Notes: generated by a model from the sequence alone, not told the origin. Shown: positions 10,781 to 21,654, numbered from the stretch's first letter. The stretch is DNA of 64,000 bases from Triatoma infestans (GCA_011037195.1 JAAEAF010004322.1:1-64000), one strand, 5' to 3'. Numbers and translations are program-made.

Positions 10781-11260
10781 GCATAGTCTTGCTATCTAAA
10801 GGTCAATGAATCCGACACACACACACACACACACATTCATTTTTTACAAATATGTAAATATGCATATTCGATAGCTAATTGTTTATAGTTTCAACTTCCT
10901 TCCAAGGTTACCGCCTCCAAAGATCCATTTTTAGAACATTACGTAATATCTCACCATTTATCTGATTAGTGCTATAGTAATTAGTTTAGACACGATATTC
11001 CGTCTGGGGTATCACATGGGGTTCCAGAAGTACGTTATCTGTCGAAATTCCTCAAGCGGAAGTACCACTTTACTGAATGGATTTTGCAATCATTTCAAAA
11101 TAGTTCCAACAATTTTCAGTAAAATTGATATATCAACTACACATACAAGGATCTACAATTTTTATTTGAAATATTTCTCTGGGAAAATGCATTTTAGGCA
11201 CCTTTGAGGCGGAGGTGGGGGGTTAGGTTGTCTCCTAAAAGTGCTATTTCTGTTTATTAA
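10781..11260 (+). repeat. Module M, third copy, forward, upstream of intact polB
   Basis: It is in the same orientation as 9712-10210 and forms the outer arm matching 9230-9683. It starts with the CATGCATAG hairpin arm and (CA)n at about 10816-10835, and ends in a GTGGGGGGTTAGGTTG stretch and GTGCTATTTC. Confidence 0.8.
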
Positions 11261-11264
11261 TATA

Positions 11265-11524
11265 CCAATTTACTCTAGATTTGAGAAATGCTATGCGCAT
11301 GCGCAACAATGGTTTTGTACTTTATTACTCTAGATCGTGTCACATTTGAGAAATGCTATGCACATGCTTAAAACTTGTTTTGTACTTTATTACTCTAGAT
11401 TGTGTTACATTTTGGGAAAAGTTATGCGCATGCGCAAAGTCGGTTCCCGAAGGTATAAATATAGATGCGTGAGGTATGGATCTCAGTCTTAGTGTGACTT
11501 CCTACACGTTAAACATCGTTCAAG
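11265..11524 (+). promoter_or_regulatory. Core promoter and NRF-1/EWG-like repeats of intact polB
   Basis: TATAAATATA (11454-11463) lies 31 bases before an arthropod initiator (TCAGTC 11483-11488, +1 A at 11485), giving a 40-base leader to the ATG at 11525. Upstream are three repeats of about 72 bp, each with ACTCTAGAT. Two contain the perfect palindrome TGCGCATGCGCA (about 11292 and 11423), which matches the NRF-1/Erect-wing consensus; the middle one is degenerate (TGCACATGCT). The TATA and initiator spacing is directly visible; the factor assignment is inferred. Confidence 0.75.
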
Positions 11525-14500
11525 ATGGCAACATTTAGCTGTGAGAAATGTGGAAAAACATTCACTTTGAAGAAGAATCTCTATCGCCACCAAAGATACT
11601 GTAATGCAAACCAGATGTATGTCTGTAAGGGCTGTAAACGGACTTTTTTGAATAGATATAACGGCGAGCGACATGAAATAGTCTGTGCTGACCGACCTCC
11701 TGTAAAGAAAGCTCGATATGATAATTCAGGCGCTGAAAAGGCATGTGTGGAACCAACTAAAGCGGAATTGTTGAAACGGGCATCTGAAGAATATGAATCG
11801 GCATGTCGGGGGAGAATAAGGTCATATTTTCTGCAATCAGCGGAATTTGAAGATCTATCTACGTTTCTGCAGTCGATTAAAAGGCGTCTATACGAGCTCA
11901 TTAAACAACAATTGGAAGAGAAACGTACGCTAAAAATTAATATAGTGGTGGAATGTCTGTTTGAGAATACACTCGGGGAACAAACTGATAGATCATTTAA
12001 AACTCGGAATAAGGCCATTTATATGGACACAGATATCGGTGAGTTTCTCGAACATATATTCAAGAAATTAGTGAACGAAATGGAAGAGGCACAGTTAGAG
12101 AAGAGTGGATGGAAGCTGGTTGGGATAGATGGAGCAAGGTTGCGGATAAATATGTACAAGCCGCTAGGAGGGTCGACATATATCAAACTTCCTAAATCTA
12201 TCGCTGCTAAGAAGGCTTGTATAAATCCGGAGAATTACGACGAGGAGTGTTTTAAATATGCTGTATTAGCAAAATTTGTGGATAAAGACCCTCAACGTGT
12301 TAGTAAATATAAAACGCTGGTCCATCCTTATAATTTTGAGTGCGTTTCATTCCCCACGCCTCTTCACCAGATCAAAAAGTTCGAAAAAGTAAACAATATA
12401 TCAATAAATGTATTCGGGTTGGATGGTGATAATAGTGTTTACCCGCTGAAGGTTGTTAAAGAAGAACTGCAAGACCATCGCGACCTTTTACTCATGCAAG
12501 ATGGAGAAAAACATTATGTTTTTATTAAACATTTCAATAGGTTGGTTTCCGGGCAAAAAACAAACTATGCGCATGCAATACAGTTGTGTAAACGCTGTTT
12601 TACACACTTTGATGGGCGTTATGGAAAATCAGCAGAGGATAAACTACAAGAACACAGGATATATTGTGGCGATAACATTCCAGCAGCTGTTAAACTCCCA
12701 ACTGAAGAACCTTTTATAGAATTTAAAAACGTTGAACGTCAGCTAAAAGCAAATTTTGTGATTTACGCCGATTTCGAGTGCCTTTTAAAACCTATACATT
12801 CATGTGCGCCTTCCCCAGCCCGATCATCTACAACGAACTATCAGGAACATGAACCGTTTTCTTTCTGCGCCTATGTAAAACCCACCGATGAAATAGAACA
12901 TCTTTGGACGCTTAAAGAACCATTTCTATATAGGGGAGAGAATGCAGCCGAAAAATTCTTACGTCATCTAAGCGATTTATCAACAGTCATTGGCAAGATG
13001 TTAAACAAAAATGTGGACATAGTGATTAGTGAGTTAGAAGAAAGAGAATGGAAGGCAGCTGATACCTGTTATCTCTGCAATCATACATTCAGCGAAGCCA
13101 ACCATAAGGTGCGGGATCATTGTCATATTTCAGGCAAATATAGGGGCGCTGCATGTAATAATTGTAATTTGCGATGCCGGCAACCAACTTATGTTCCAGT
13201 ATTCATTCACAATCTCAGCGGGTACGATTCGCATTTTATTATTAAAGAATTGGGGAAACTTCCAGGCAGAGTTAATGTAATACCTCATACTGAAGAGAAG
13301 TTTATTTCATTTGCAAAGTACATTAATGGTATTCAATTTCGCTTCTTGGATTCATTCAGATTCATGGCAGAGAGTCTGGCTCAACTAGTTAATTACTTAC
13401 CAAAATCTTCTTTCATGGAAACTGCGAAATATTTCACTGAAACGCAGCTGCCCCTTGTATTAAGAAAAGGCGTTTTCCCGTACGACTATGTGAGTTCCTG
13501 GCAGAAATTGGATGAAGAAAATTTACCACCTAAGGTTGCATTCTACAACGCCTTGACGGACAGCCATATTGGCGAAGAGGATTATAACCATGCAGTGAAG
13601 GTGTGGAACGAGTTTCATTGTACAACGTTGGGAGAATATAGTGATATCTATTTAAAGACTGATGTTTTGTTGCTGGCTGATGTCTTTGAAAACTTTAGAC
13701 GTGTGACAATGAGTACTCATAAAATCGATCCTGCGCATTATTTCACTGCTCCCGGTATGGCGTGGGATGCTATGTTGAGGTTAACAGGCATTAAATTGGA
13801 ACTTCTGCTTGATTATGAAATGATTCTAATGGTCGAACGTGGCATAAGAGGAGGTATCTGCCAGGCTTCCCTACGGTATTGCAAGGCCAATAATAAATAC
13901 ATGCAAACCTATGATCCAACGCAAGAGTCAGTATTCATCATGTATTACGATGCAAACAATTTATATGGTGATGCACAGAGTAGGTTTTTACCTTATGGAG
14001 GCTTTGAATGGGTGGAACAGCCGGAAGAGATTCAAGTTCAAGACATCCCTGATGATTCCGACTTTGGATATATATTAGAAGTGGATCTGGAATATCCAGA
14101 ACATCTTCATCCGCTTCACAACGACCTCCCGTTTCTTGCAGAAACAATGGCGCCTCCTAACAGTGAGGGAAATATTAAAAAATTGATTCCTCATCTTGGC
14201 AAGCGGGAGAGATACGTGGTTCACTACATTGCTCTTAAACAGGCCCTCGATTATGGGCTGCAGCTGGTGCGGGTTCGTAGAGCCCTTCGATTTAAGCAAT
14301 CACCATGGCTTCTTCCTTACATCAAATTAAACACGGATATGAGGACTCGTGCAACCAACGATTTTGAGAAGAATCAGTACAAATTATATAATAATGCAAA
14401 CTTTGGGAAGACTATGGAGAATGTGCGTAAAAGGATGAACTTTGAGCTTGTCACTAATGATAGCAGATTAATGAAATTAATTGCAAAGCCAACATTCCTC

Positions 14501-15172
14501 GATGCTAAAATATATGATGAGAATTTGGTTGGTGTTAGGATGGCCAAAACGAGGATATACTTTAACAAAGTTCCGTACGTGGGCTTTTCTATTTTGGAGA
14601 TCTCGAAGGATATAATTTTCAAATTTCATTACTCCATTATGCTGCAAAAATATGGACCAGAACGGCTTCGTTTAATATATACGGATACGGACTCCCTATT
14701 GTACCGTATCAGCACAGATGACATTTTTAAGGATATGCTGGAAATGGAAGATCATTTTGACACGTCAGGATATCATCCAAGCCATCCGAATTTCTCAATT
14801 AAAAATAAAAAGGTATTGGGGAAATTTAAGGATGAAGTGGATGGGCGCATAATTACCGAAGTGGTTGCATTGCGTCCGAAGATGTATGCTATTGATGTGG
14901 ATGGGGATATAAAGAAGCGTGCAAAAGGCGTGCAAAGATCTACGCTTAAGAAACTTGGATTTGCCGATTATAAATCCGTCCTATTCAACGATGTCTCGAT
15001 GTTAAGCATAATGAAATCGATTCGGTCGGTAGGGCATAAAGTCTACTCCACCTTAATTAATAAACGAAGCCTTTCAGCCTCAGATAATAAACGGTTCATC
15101 CTGCCTGATGGAATAAACTCGTTGGCCTATGGACACCGGGACATTTTAGTGCAGGATATTGATGCAGATTAA
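11525..15172 (+). CDS. Protein-primed DNA polymerase type B (Polinton/adintovirus-like), intact 1215 aa
   Basis: The product is a protein-primed family B DNA polymerase that would replicate a linear virus-like or Polinton element. In order the sequence shows two C2HC zinc fingers (C6/C9/H22/C26 and C34/C37/H50/C54) and exonuclease I (YADFE, about residue 413). An Endonuclease VII-like Cys/His domain follows (CYLC ... DHCH ... GKYRGAACNNCNL, about 515-550), then exonuclease II (HNLSGYDSHF, about 562) and III (YLKTDVLLLADVF, about 710). The polymerase motifs are A (DANNLYG, about 808), B (KLYNNANFGKT, about 954) and C (YTDTDS, about 1052). All catalytic aspartates are present with no stop or frameshift, so it may be active or recently so. 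The first ATG follows a well-placed TATA/initiator promoter. A dead twin lies head to head. No other gene of the same element lies nearby; a packaging ATPase and integrase fragment occur only at 52-54 kb. Confidence 0.93.
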   Translation: MATFSCEKCGKTFTLKKNLYRHQRYCNANQMYVCKGCKRTFLNRYNGERHEIVCADRPPVKKARYDNSGAEKACVEPTKAELLKRASEEYESACRGRIRSYFLQSAEFEDLSTFLQSIKRRLYELIKQQLEEKRTLKINIVVECLFENTLGEQTDRSFKTRNKAIYMDTDIGEFLEHIFKKLVNEMEEAQLEKSGWKLVGIDGARLRINMYKPLGGSTYIKLPKSIAAKKACINPENYDEECFKYAVLAKFVDKDPQRVSKYKTLVHPYNFECVSFPTPLHQIKKFEKVNNISINVFGLDGDNSVYPLKVVKEELQDHRDLLLMQDGEKHYVFIKHFNRLVSGQKTNYAHAIQLCKRCFTHFDGRYGKSAEDKLQEHRIYCGDNIPAAVKLPTEEPFIEFKNVERQLKANFVIYADFECLLKPIHSCAPSPARSSTTNYQEHEPFSFCAYVKPTDEIEHLWTLKEPFLYRGENAAEKFLRHLSDLSTVIGKMLNKNVDIVISELEEREWKAADTCYLCNHTFSEANHKVRDHCHISGKYRGAACNNCNLRCRQPTYVPVFIHNLSGYDSHFIIKELGKLPGRVNVIPHTEEKFISFAKYINGIQFRFLDSFRFMAESLAQLVNYLPKSSFMETAKYFTETQLPLVLRKGVFPYDYVSSWQKLDEENLPPKVAFYNALTDSHIGEEDYNHAVKVWNEFHCTTLGEYSDIYLKTDVLLLADVFENFRRVTMSTHKIDPAHYFTAPGMAWDAMLRLTGIKLELLLDYEMILMVERGIRGGICQASLRYCKANNKYMQTYDPTQESVFIMYYDANNLYGDAQSRFLPYGGFEWVEQPEEIQVQDIPDDSDFGYILEVDLEYPEHLHPLHNDLPFLAETMAPPNSEGNIKKLIPHLGKRERYVVHYIALKQALDYGLQLVRVRRALRFKQSPWLLPYIKLNTDMRTRATNDFEKNQYKLYNNANFGKTMENVRKRMNFELVTNDSRLMKLIAKPTFLDAKIYDENLVGVRMAKTRIYFNKVPYVGFSILEISKDIIFKFHYSIMLQKYGPERLRLIYTDTDSLLYRISTDDIFKDMLEMEDHFDTSGYHPSHPNFSIKNKKVLGKFKDEVDGRIITEVVALRPKMYAIDVDGDIKKRAKGVQRSTLKKLGFADYKSVLFNDVSMLSIMKSIRSVGHKVYSTLINKRSLSASDNKRFILPDGINSLAYGHRDILVQDIDAD

Positions 15173-15900
15173 CGTTTGCGTAAACATATTAGACCAAAAA
15201 ATTAATTTTATGTTTTTTATGATACATTATAAATATTTTGGTATTAATTGATCAAAACAGTGTATTATACCATAAAAAATTAAATAAATGAGTTTTATTA
15301 ATTATTCAATGTATTATACCATAAACATGTCATTGTAACAAATTGATAATAAAAAATTTGTAAAACAATTATATAAATGAGTTTTTATTCTAACTCCTCA
15401 AAAAATATTTATTAGCTGGTATGCATTTTTTAATAGGTATAATGTTAACACCCAGTATCATAATGGTTTGGTGTGATTAAACAGTATATGCTGATAAGAC
15501 CAAGGACATCTACAATTGTGCAATATCTTCTAACCAACTGTTTTTATCTATATATGTCTCGAGTGAGTCATAACAGCGGTTGTGCGGTCTTCTGACCGAT
15601 TGAAATTCAATTAAAAAAAAATAATGCTAAGTTATCGCATTAGATTGACCTCAAGGTCGAAGATAGGATGATAGCGAGCTGCTCTGCGATATATATGTAA
15701 AACATTGTAATTAGTAATTATAACCTTCTTATCAGCTTAAATGTTGCGTCATCTTAACTTCCTCTCTCTCTTCCGTTGAAAACTACGTGCTATAATTAAT
15801 AGGTGTAAGCAGTAATAAAAAAAACTTTTTTAAAACACACTACTACAACTAAACAACTAACTTGGAACGCGCTCGTACAACGCACATAAATTTATAGACG
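15173..15900. other. polB 3' flank, AT-rich, no gene
   Basis: Two short repeats with GTATTATACCATAAA lie at about 15259 and 15310. AATAAATGAG motifs at about 15283 and 15373 could serve as polyadenylation signals. I see no coding region. Confidence 0.5.
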
Positions 15901-15924
15901 AGATCTTTTTCTACATAGGACCGA

Positions 15925-16014
15925 GTGGCAGCGGTGGTCTACTGGTTTAGATAACCGACTGTGAGTGCTGGGTTTGCTGGTTCGATTCAAGGTCATGTAG
16001 AAATCTTTTTTTTT
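15925..16014 (+). other. tRNA-derived Pol III unit / SINE head
   Basis: It has an A box (TGGTCTACTGG, 15935-15945), a B box (GGTTCGATTCA, 15979-15989) and a T9 run at 16006-16014. The middle reads like an anticodon loop CTGTGAG, but the stems pair poorly. The downstream 16015-16100 holds two direct repeats of TTGAATTTAGGTCTGGCCTG. This is best read as a decayed tRNA-derived SINE. Confidence 0.5.
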
Positions 16015-16229
16015 CTCTTGAATTTAGGTCTGGCCTGGGGTGGGAGGTTGGGGGCTATCTTTTGAATTTAGGTCTGGCCTGGGGGTGGGGGTGGGGCGCG
16101 ATTTGGATAATATTTAATCTGATGACGTCATCTTTGAATTAAGCTCATTGATTTGGATGATGGCAGCGGCGTTCTTGCAACCCCCAAAAAAGACTTGGCT
16201 CCGTAGCCCTTGCGCCAGAACCGGTCTTT

Positions 16230-17240
16230 TTACCCTACTTATATTATTACTTTCTCTTAATCCTACTAAGAGGAAGTATTGTAATCGTGACAAATTTTCG
16301 ATATCGAGTTTTCACCGGAAATATCCGTTTTGAGTTCCCTGAGTCCAAAAAAGTGGTTTTTAGCAAATGGTCTATAATGTATATTATGTCTGTGAATAGC
16401 ATAGCTCAAAAACAAAAACCGTAGAAAGTTGAAACTTAATATTCCATTTAGGTATCATCATGGGATCTGACAGTACGTTATCTGACAAAAATCCTCAACC
16501 GGAAGTACCACTTTACTAGTTGTTTTTTTTACTTTTTTGCGATTTCCTCAAAAATGGCACCGATGATTTTCTTCAATCTTGGTGTATCAAATACACATAC
16601 AAAGAGCTACAACTTTTATTTGAAATATTTCTCCGGAAAAATTCATTTAAGGGTACTTTTGGGAGAGGAGTGGGGTTAGGTTTTCTTCTAAAGTGCTTTT
16701 TCAGTTAATTATACAATTCTGTCATCTAAATAATATTTATTAGAATTAAACGTGTTGTTGAAGTTCCGAGTTTGAAAAATTGGATGGCCGGGAGTGCGTT
16801 TTTACTAAAATGTATTTTTCAGTTTTCTGGTATTTTCTCGAAAGCGGCTCCAACGATTTTATTTAAACTAGGAATGTGAACTACACATATAAAGAGCTAC
16901 AACTTTTATTTGAATTATTTCTCCTGGTGAAGTCATTTAAGGGGGCTTTTGGGGAAGGGGTGGGATTAGTTTGCCTCTAAAGAGCTATCTTACTTGATGA
17001 TACAGTTCTGCCATCTAGACAAAATTAATTAGAAATAAATAGATTGCCAAAATTGCGTGTTTATAAAAAATTAGTAAAACGAAAGTGTGTTTTTACTAAC
17101 CATTTTTTTTAGTTTTCGACGAACTCCAACGAATTTCATCAAATTTTGTACACAAACTATAAAATTTGTCAATTACAATTTTGAAAACTGGAGTAAGAGA
17201 AAGTTGTGTGAGTGTTTCAGACCAAATTTTTTTTTATACT
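16230..17240 (+). repeat. Module M, tandem forward copies
   Basis: At least two to three units of 275-310 bp are visible. Each has an AAGTACCACTTTACT-type start, CTACAACTTTTATTTGAA, ATTTCTCC and AGTGCTTTTTCAGTT landmarks. They are mirrored at 18020-18605, making a foldback of about 2.3 kb. No protein is supported. Confidence 0.7.
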
Positions 17241-18020
17241 TCACCTGGCCTGAGGAGAAGAATGAACTTTACTCTGAATGCCTTGATTATGAGCAAATAA
17301 ATCATAAATTAAGTTATTTTCTAGTTGCGTAATTCCGCCAAATCCTTGCGTGGGTCATACTTCGAAGATGGCTGAAATTCTAATTTTGAAAAGAACTGGT
17401 TAATTGGAAGTGCACCTTTATTGAATTGTTTCAGATTTCCCTCCCAACAGCTCCCAATGCCTTTTCTTTAACCTGCCATACTAATTGCTTTCATTTAATC
17501 TTTCACTTTTATGTGAAACATTTTACTATAATGTCACATTTAGGTTAGTCAAACTTGTAAAAACAATTAATATAAGAAGTGACGAAACTTTCTCACTTAG
17601 TCTGGTAATAATTGGAATGGAACAAAATCGTGTGCGAGTTTCTCAAAGAGATCTCCGGTGAAAGCTCCACTTCATAAAGTTGATCGTAATATTTCCTCCG
17701 CAGCAAACATTAGTGATATATAATATATGGTATAATATATATATATACATCACACACATGCTTTTTCCTGCCAATTGTACCTTACGACCAACGAAATACA
17801 TCTTTAATGGTGGGGGCCAGTTCGAGCAAGATCTGTAATTAATGAGGAGTAAAATTATAATAAAAATAGTACTTTTCTTCTTATTCAATCAAAAAACCGT
17901 TATAATATTTTGAAATTTCTTATAGGAATCATGTTTTCATTCATAACTTGTAAAATATTGCTCAAAGAAAAAAAACCGTTCAAGTAAATTTTTCTTACAA
18001 AAAATTGAGGAATCTTAAAT
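17240..18020. other. Spacer between module M arms, no gene
   Basis: AT-rich sequence with a short (TA)n run near 17730. The open frames are short and unlike known proteins. Confidence 0.4.
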
Positions 18021-18605
18021 AAAAACCACACCTCCCATTTGAAAAAATCTGGTGTGAAACACTCACACAACTTTCTCTTACTCCTGTTCTCAAAATTATA
18101 ATTGACAAATTTTATAGTTTGTGTACCAAATTTAATGAAATTCGTCGAAAACTAAAAAACTGTTCAGTAAAAGCGCACTTCCGGTTTACTAAATTTCATA
18201 AAACTCGGAATTTTGGCCATCTATTTATTTCTAATTAATTTTGTTTGGATGATAGAATTGTATAATCAACTACGATAGCACTTTAGAGAAAAACATAACC
18301 CCACCTAAAAGTGCCCTTAAATGAATTTTCCCAGAGAAATGTTTCAAATAAAAGTTGTAGGTCTTTGCATGCTTAGTTTATATTCGAAATCTCAAGAAAA
18401 TCGTCTGAGCCATTTTTGAGAAAATTGCGAGAAAGGGAATAAATCATTTAGTAAGTGGTAAAGTAAACGTACTTCCGGTTATCCGATTTTTTCAAATTCG
18501 GAATTTCAACAACATATTTATTTCTAATTAACATTATTTAGTTGTCACAATTGTCTAATAAACTGAAATAGCACTTTAGATGGAAACCTAACCCAGCGTA
18601 CTAAA
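18020..18605 (-). repeat. Module M, inverted arm
   Basis: It is the reverse complement of 16440-17230 by landmark order: GTGAAACACTCACACAACTT, CGCACTTCCGG, TAGCACTTTAGA, AATGAATTTTCCC, AAATAAAAGTTGTAG. It is directly followed by the mariner element. Confidence 0.7.
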
Positions 18606-18611
18606 GATGGA

Positions 18612-19101
18612 AAGCAGCGTATTAAAGACTAGGGGAAACCGGTTCTGTGAGAATAAACTACCGAGGAAACTTTGATCGTTCTTACGAAAATTCATGTCAA
18701 CGCATCTTGAATGTGTTTGATGACGATTCTACCCTTAGCACACGCAGAGTGCCATTGTCGCTAGGTTTGTCACATCAGACGGTGCACAGGTATCTTCGAC
18801 GGGATGGTAGATATCTGTATCACGTGCAGCAAGTACAGTATTTGCTAGAACGTGATTACGCCTGTCGTACTCAATTCTGTATTTGGCTGCTACAACAAAC
18901 AGCCCAGAATCGTCGTTTCCCCCAAAACATTTTGTGGACCGATGAGGCGACGTTTACTCGAAATGGTTCTTTAAACACCCGCAACATGCACTATTGGAGT
19001 GACGAGAATCCCCGTGCAACCAGAACGTCGTCAGAACGATCAGTTTCCTCGGTAGTTTATTCTCACAGAACCGGTTTCCCCTAGTCTTTAATACGCTGCT
19101 T
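18612..19101 (+). mobile_element. Internally deleted mariner/Tc1-like element with about 60-bp TIRs
   Basis: The inverted ends at 18612-18670 and 19042-19101 match for about 60 bases, including AAGCAGCGTATTAAAGACTA. The interior encodes a transposase fragment of roughly 110 residues, with an HTH-like SHQTVHRYLRR stretch and a catalytic WTDEATF motif followed by HYWSDENP, as in mariner-type DDE transposases. The open frame 18647-19081 runs into both TIRs. A complete mariner transposase is about 340 residues, so most of the gene is missing and the copy is non-autonomous. Termini within TA (gcgTA/TAcgc) fit TA target use, but the TIR may extend past it. Confidence 0.8.
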
Positions 19102-19499
19102 ATATGGTTTCCTGTTAGGCCAACGGCTAGCATACTCAGCGGCAGCTTCCGCGCTGCCGTTACAAAACCCACAAATAAAAACCATATCTCGCTATTCTAT
19201 GACAAAGAAATCTGGCATTTTGAATGTATGACCAGCTAAATCACGACTAAATGTTTCTGTTTGTTAGAATTGGACGAATTTCTATCGTGAGATAACAATT
19301 CCAAAGTTCATTACAGGGTTATGAATTAATCTTGTGATATTTTTGTAGCAGCTCTCAATTTTCATTTTGTGGTTTTTTTACATTTATTTCGCATTTTATT
19401 TAAGAAAACAAGAAAGAAACCCCACAAAATTATTATCATTGGAAAGCTGGTGAAATGTAGATATTTTTTCTGTAACCGGACCGTACGCTAGCCTTAAGA

Positions 19500-19865
19500 A
19501 ATTTATAAGCAACTATATTGAAAAGTGGTTTTTAACAGTCGAAGCGCTGTAGAGTTGAGTTTAATGTCTCTGAAAAACCTTATAATTAATTCAATTAAAA
19601 TAAAACTTCTGTTTCTTATAGGAAATTTAATGCTCTTTCCAAAGATGTAATTGAATATGATTTATGTTAAAAACTTTTTGAGATATAATCAATTTTATGA
19701 GAAAAAGTAGGAAAATTGAAAATTTTCCAAAATGAAGAATAACTTTTGAAGGCGAACGAATCGGACCATGGTTTATTAGAAATTTTTTGTTCCAAATAAA
19801 GTGACAAACCATATCCCGAAGTATTGCCAGAGGTTGCTGTTACACCCTGTATATATATATATATT
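19500..19865. other. Possible end of an unidentified DNA element (TACAGGGTGT-type terminus)
   Basis: A sequence reading TATATATACAGGGTGTAACA on the minus strand ends at a (TA)n run (19850-19865). This resembles ends of insect mariner-type elements. No matching other end was found and no coding is seen, so the call is tentative. From 19102 to 20790 no gene is supported. Confidence 0.25.
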
Positions 19866-20789
19866 TTATAATAAATAAAACACAAAGGAAAGCATGTGAA
19901 GGTATAAATTAATGTTTGCAGCTCCGACTACCTAGTTTAGTGCCGTGATATATACAGTAAGGTATTTATAAAGGTAAATAAAACTTTAGTTTCTTTTATG
20001 ATGTTATAAATAATATTATTTTACGCGACTACGTTTTTATATACTTAAGTACAAATATAAACCCATAAAGAAAATTGAACCAATTGGGTTTAGTTTGCTT
20101 CCTTTCTGGATGTTACCACTTGGGAAATGTGCCGCTCGACCAGTTAGTATCGCACTGGTTCTATAGTGATATGATTTGTTTCTGTTCTCTATTTACCTAA
20201 CCTCACTCACTAATCCACTAAACACGTTCTCCTATAACTTGTTCACAACACAAACAAACCTTCCATAATAACAATAAATAGGGATAAAAAGTGTGTTCCT
20301 TTTTTTATGCGATATTAGTGCTATTTCTGAGAAAGGATAGGTAAAAATACAATGGTTTTCAATTCCAACTTTGAACTTTATCTTTTAAAAACAAATATGA
20401 TGGTGTGGCTTGCATTATACAGGAGTGACGATTTAAGTAAAATGCTTTGCTTATTGCTTTGCTTGGAAACAAATCGATTTTCATTGTTTTTTTGCAGGGG
20501 CTCCCTTAATTTTGTCTCAAGATTTCAAATATTTATTCAACTTTTGCTTTCTCTTTCTAAGAACGGAAAATCACTGTACTGCGTCAGATGTTCGATAATG
20601 AACTTTCATACTATGTTCTAAAATTATTGAATATGAAAAAACCTAATGAAATTCACACAATTGCAGTTAATTTAATTATAACCGACTGCGAACCTGGAAG
20701 TTTTACTCAGCGTATACTTGCCGCAACAGAAATAATCTACCGCATTGTTCAGAATTCAGTAACAGCTGCTGGTTCAAAACATACAAACA

Positions 20790-20932
20790 TTTAAGTGGTC
20801 GCCATTGAGGGTGCCATTCCCACATAAAGGGCAATTGTCATTACACAAAACCCCTTGCCTCCTAAGATGTTCTGGTAGGTAATCATGCCGTGTCGTTAAT
20901 CTAAATTTTGCTGCAAAACATATCTAGGCATA
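20790..20932 (-). pseudogene. LINE ORF2 C-terminal zinc-motif fragment
   Basis: Minus-strand translation gives a short run typical of the extreme C terminus of insect LINE ORF2: a TTRHDYLPEHL segment, then C-x2-C (CPLC) and a downstream H (GDHL). It is only about 45 residues long, so the clade cannot be fixed. Confidence 0.5.
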
Positions 20933-20989
20933 TTACCTGGGATGGATACGTAGATGAGTTACGAGATATGCGATAGGTCTAGATATTTT

Positions 20990-21400
20990 TTGAAAATGGT
21001 CAGAGTGTGTGTGTGTGTGTGTGTGTGTGGGGATGTGTCTGAACAGAATATCTCGAAAACGAAAAGTTGCAGGAAGCTCAAACTTGATATTCCGTTTAGG
21101 TCCCACCCCACCATCACCACTCAGACACCAAGATTTCGGGCTAAATCCATCACAGAAGTGCGACTTCACTGATTTTTTTTTCTTCAGATTTTTATTTTCT
21201 CTAAAACGGCTTCAACGATTTTCTTTAAAATAATCATGTGAACTATACATATAAACAGCTACAACTTTTATTTGCAACATTTCTCTGGGTAAAGTCATCT
21301 AAGGGGCTTTGGCAGAGGGGTGGGGTTATGGTTTCCTCTAAAGTGCTATTTCAGTTTATTACACAATTCTATCATCTAAATAATATTAATTAGAATAATA
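20990..21400 (+). repeat. Module M copy with (GT)n
   Basis: A (GT)n tract (21006-21028) is followed by ATCTCGAAAACGAAAAGTTG, GATATTCCGTTTAGGT, CTACAACTTTTATTTG and AAGTGCTATTTCAGTTTATT, as in the other module M copies. Confidence 0.7.
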
Positions 21401-21654
21401 ATAGTAATAAGCCTTTATTTCCAAAATATATATATATATATATAATCAAAGTCGTGAATTAAATTAAATTTCCATATAAATGTATGAAATAAAACAAAGT
21501 ATTAATTATAATATGTAAGTACATAAACTAAATAACAAAATAACTAATAATAAATTAAATTTTACTTTTAATAAAATAATAAAAATTCTATTTTCTATTA
21601 ACTATAATAGTAATTGTAAATACAAATTTAAATGAATGTTTTTTTGCAAGTTTC

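Noticed and set aside
15925..16014. Functional tRNA-His
   Set aside because: The anticodon loop resembles GTG, but the cloverleaf stems fail. The downstream repeats fit a SINE.
20352..20794. Two short overlapping ORFs
   Set aside because: No motif or homology is recognisable, there is no promoter or splice context, and codon content fits AT-rich noise.
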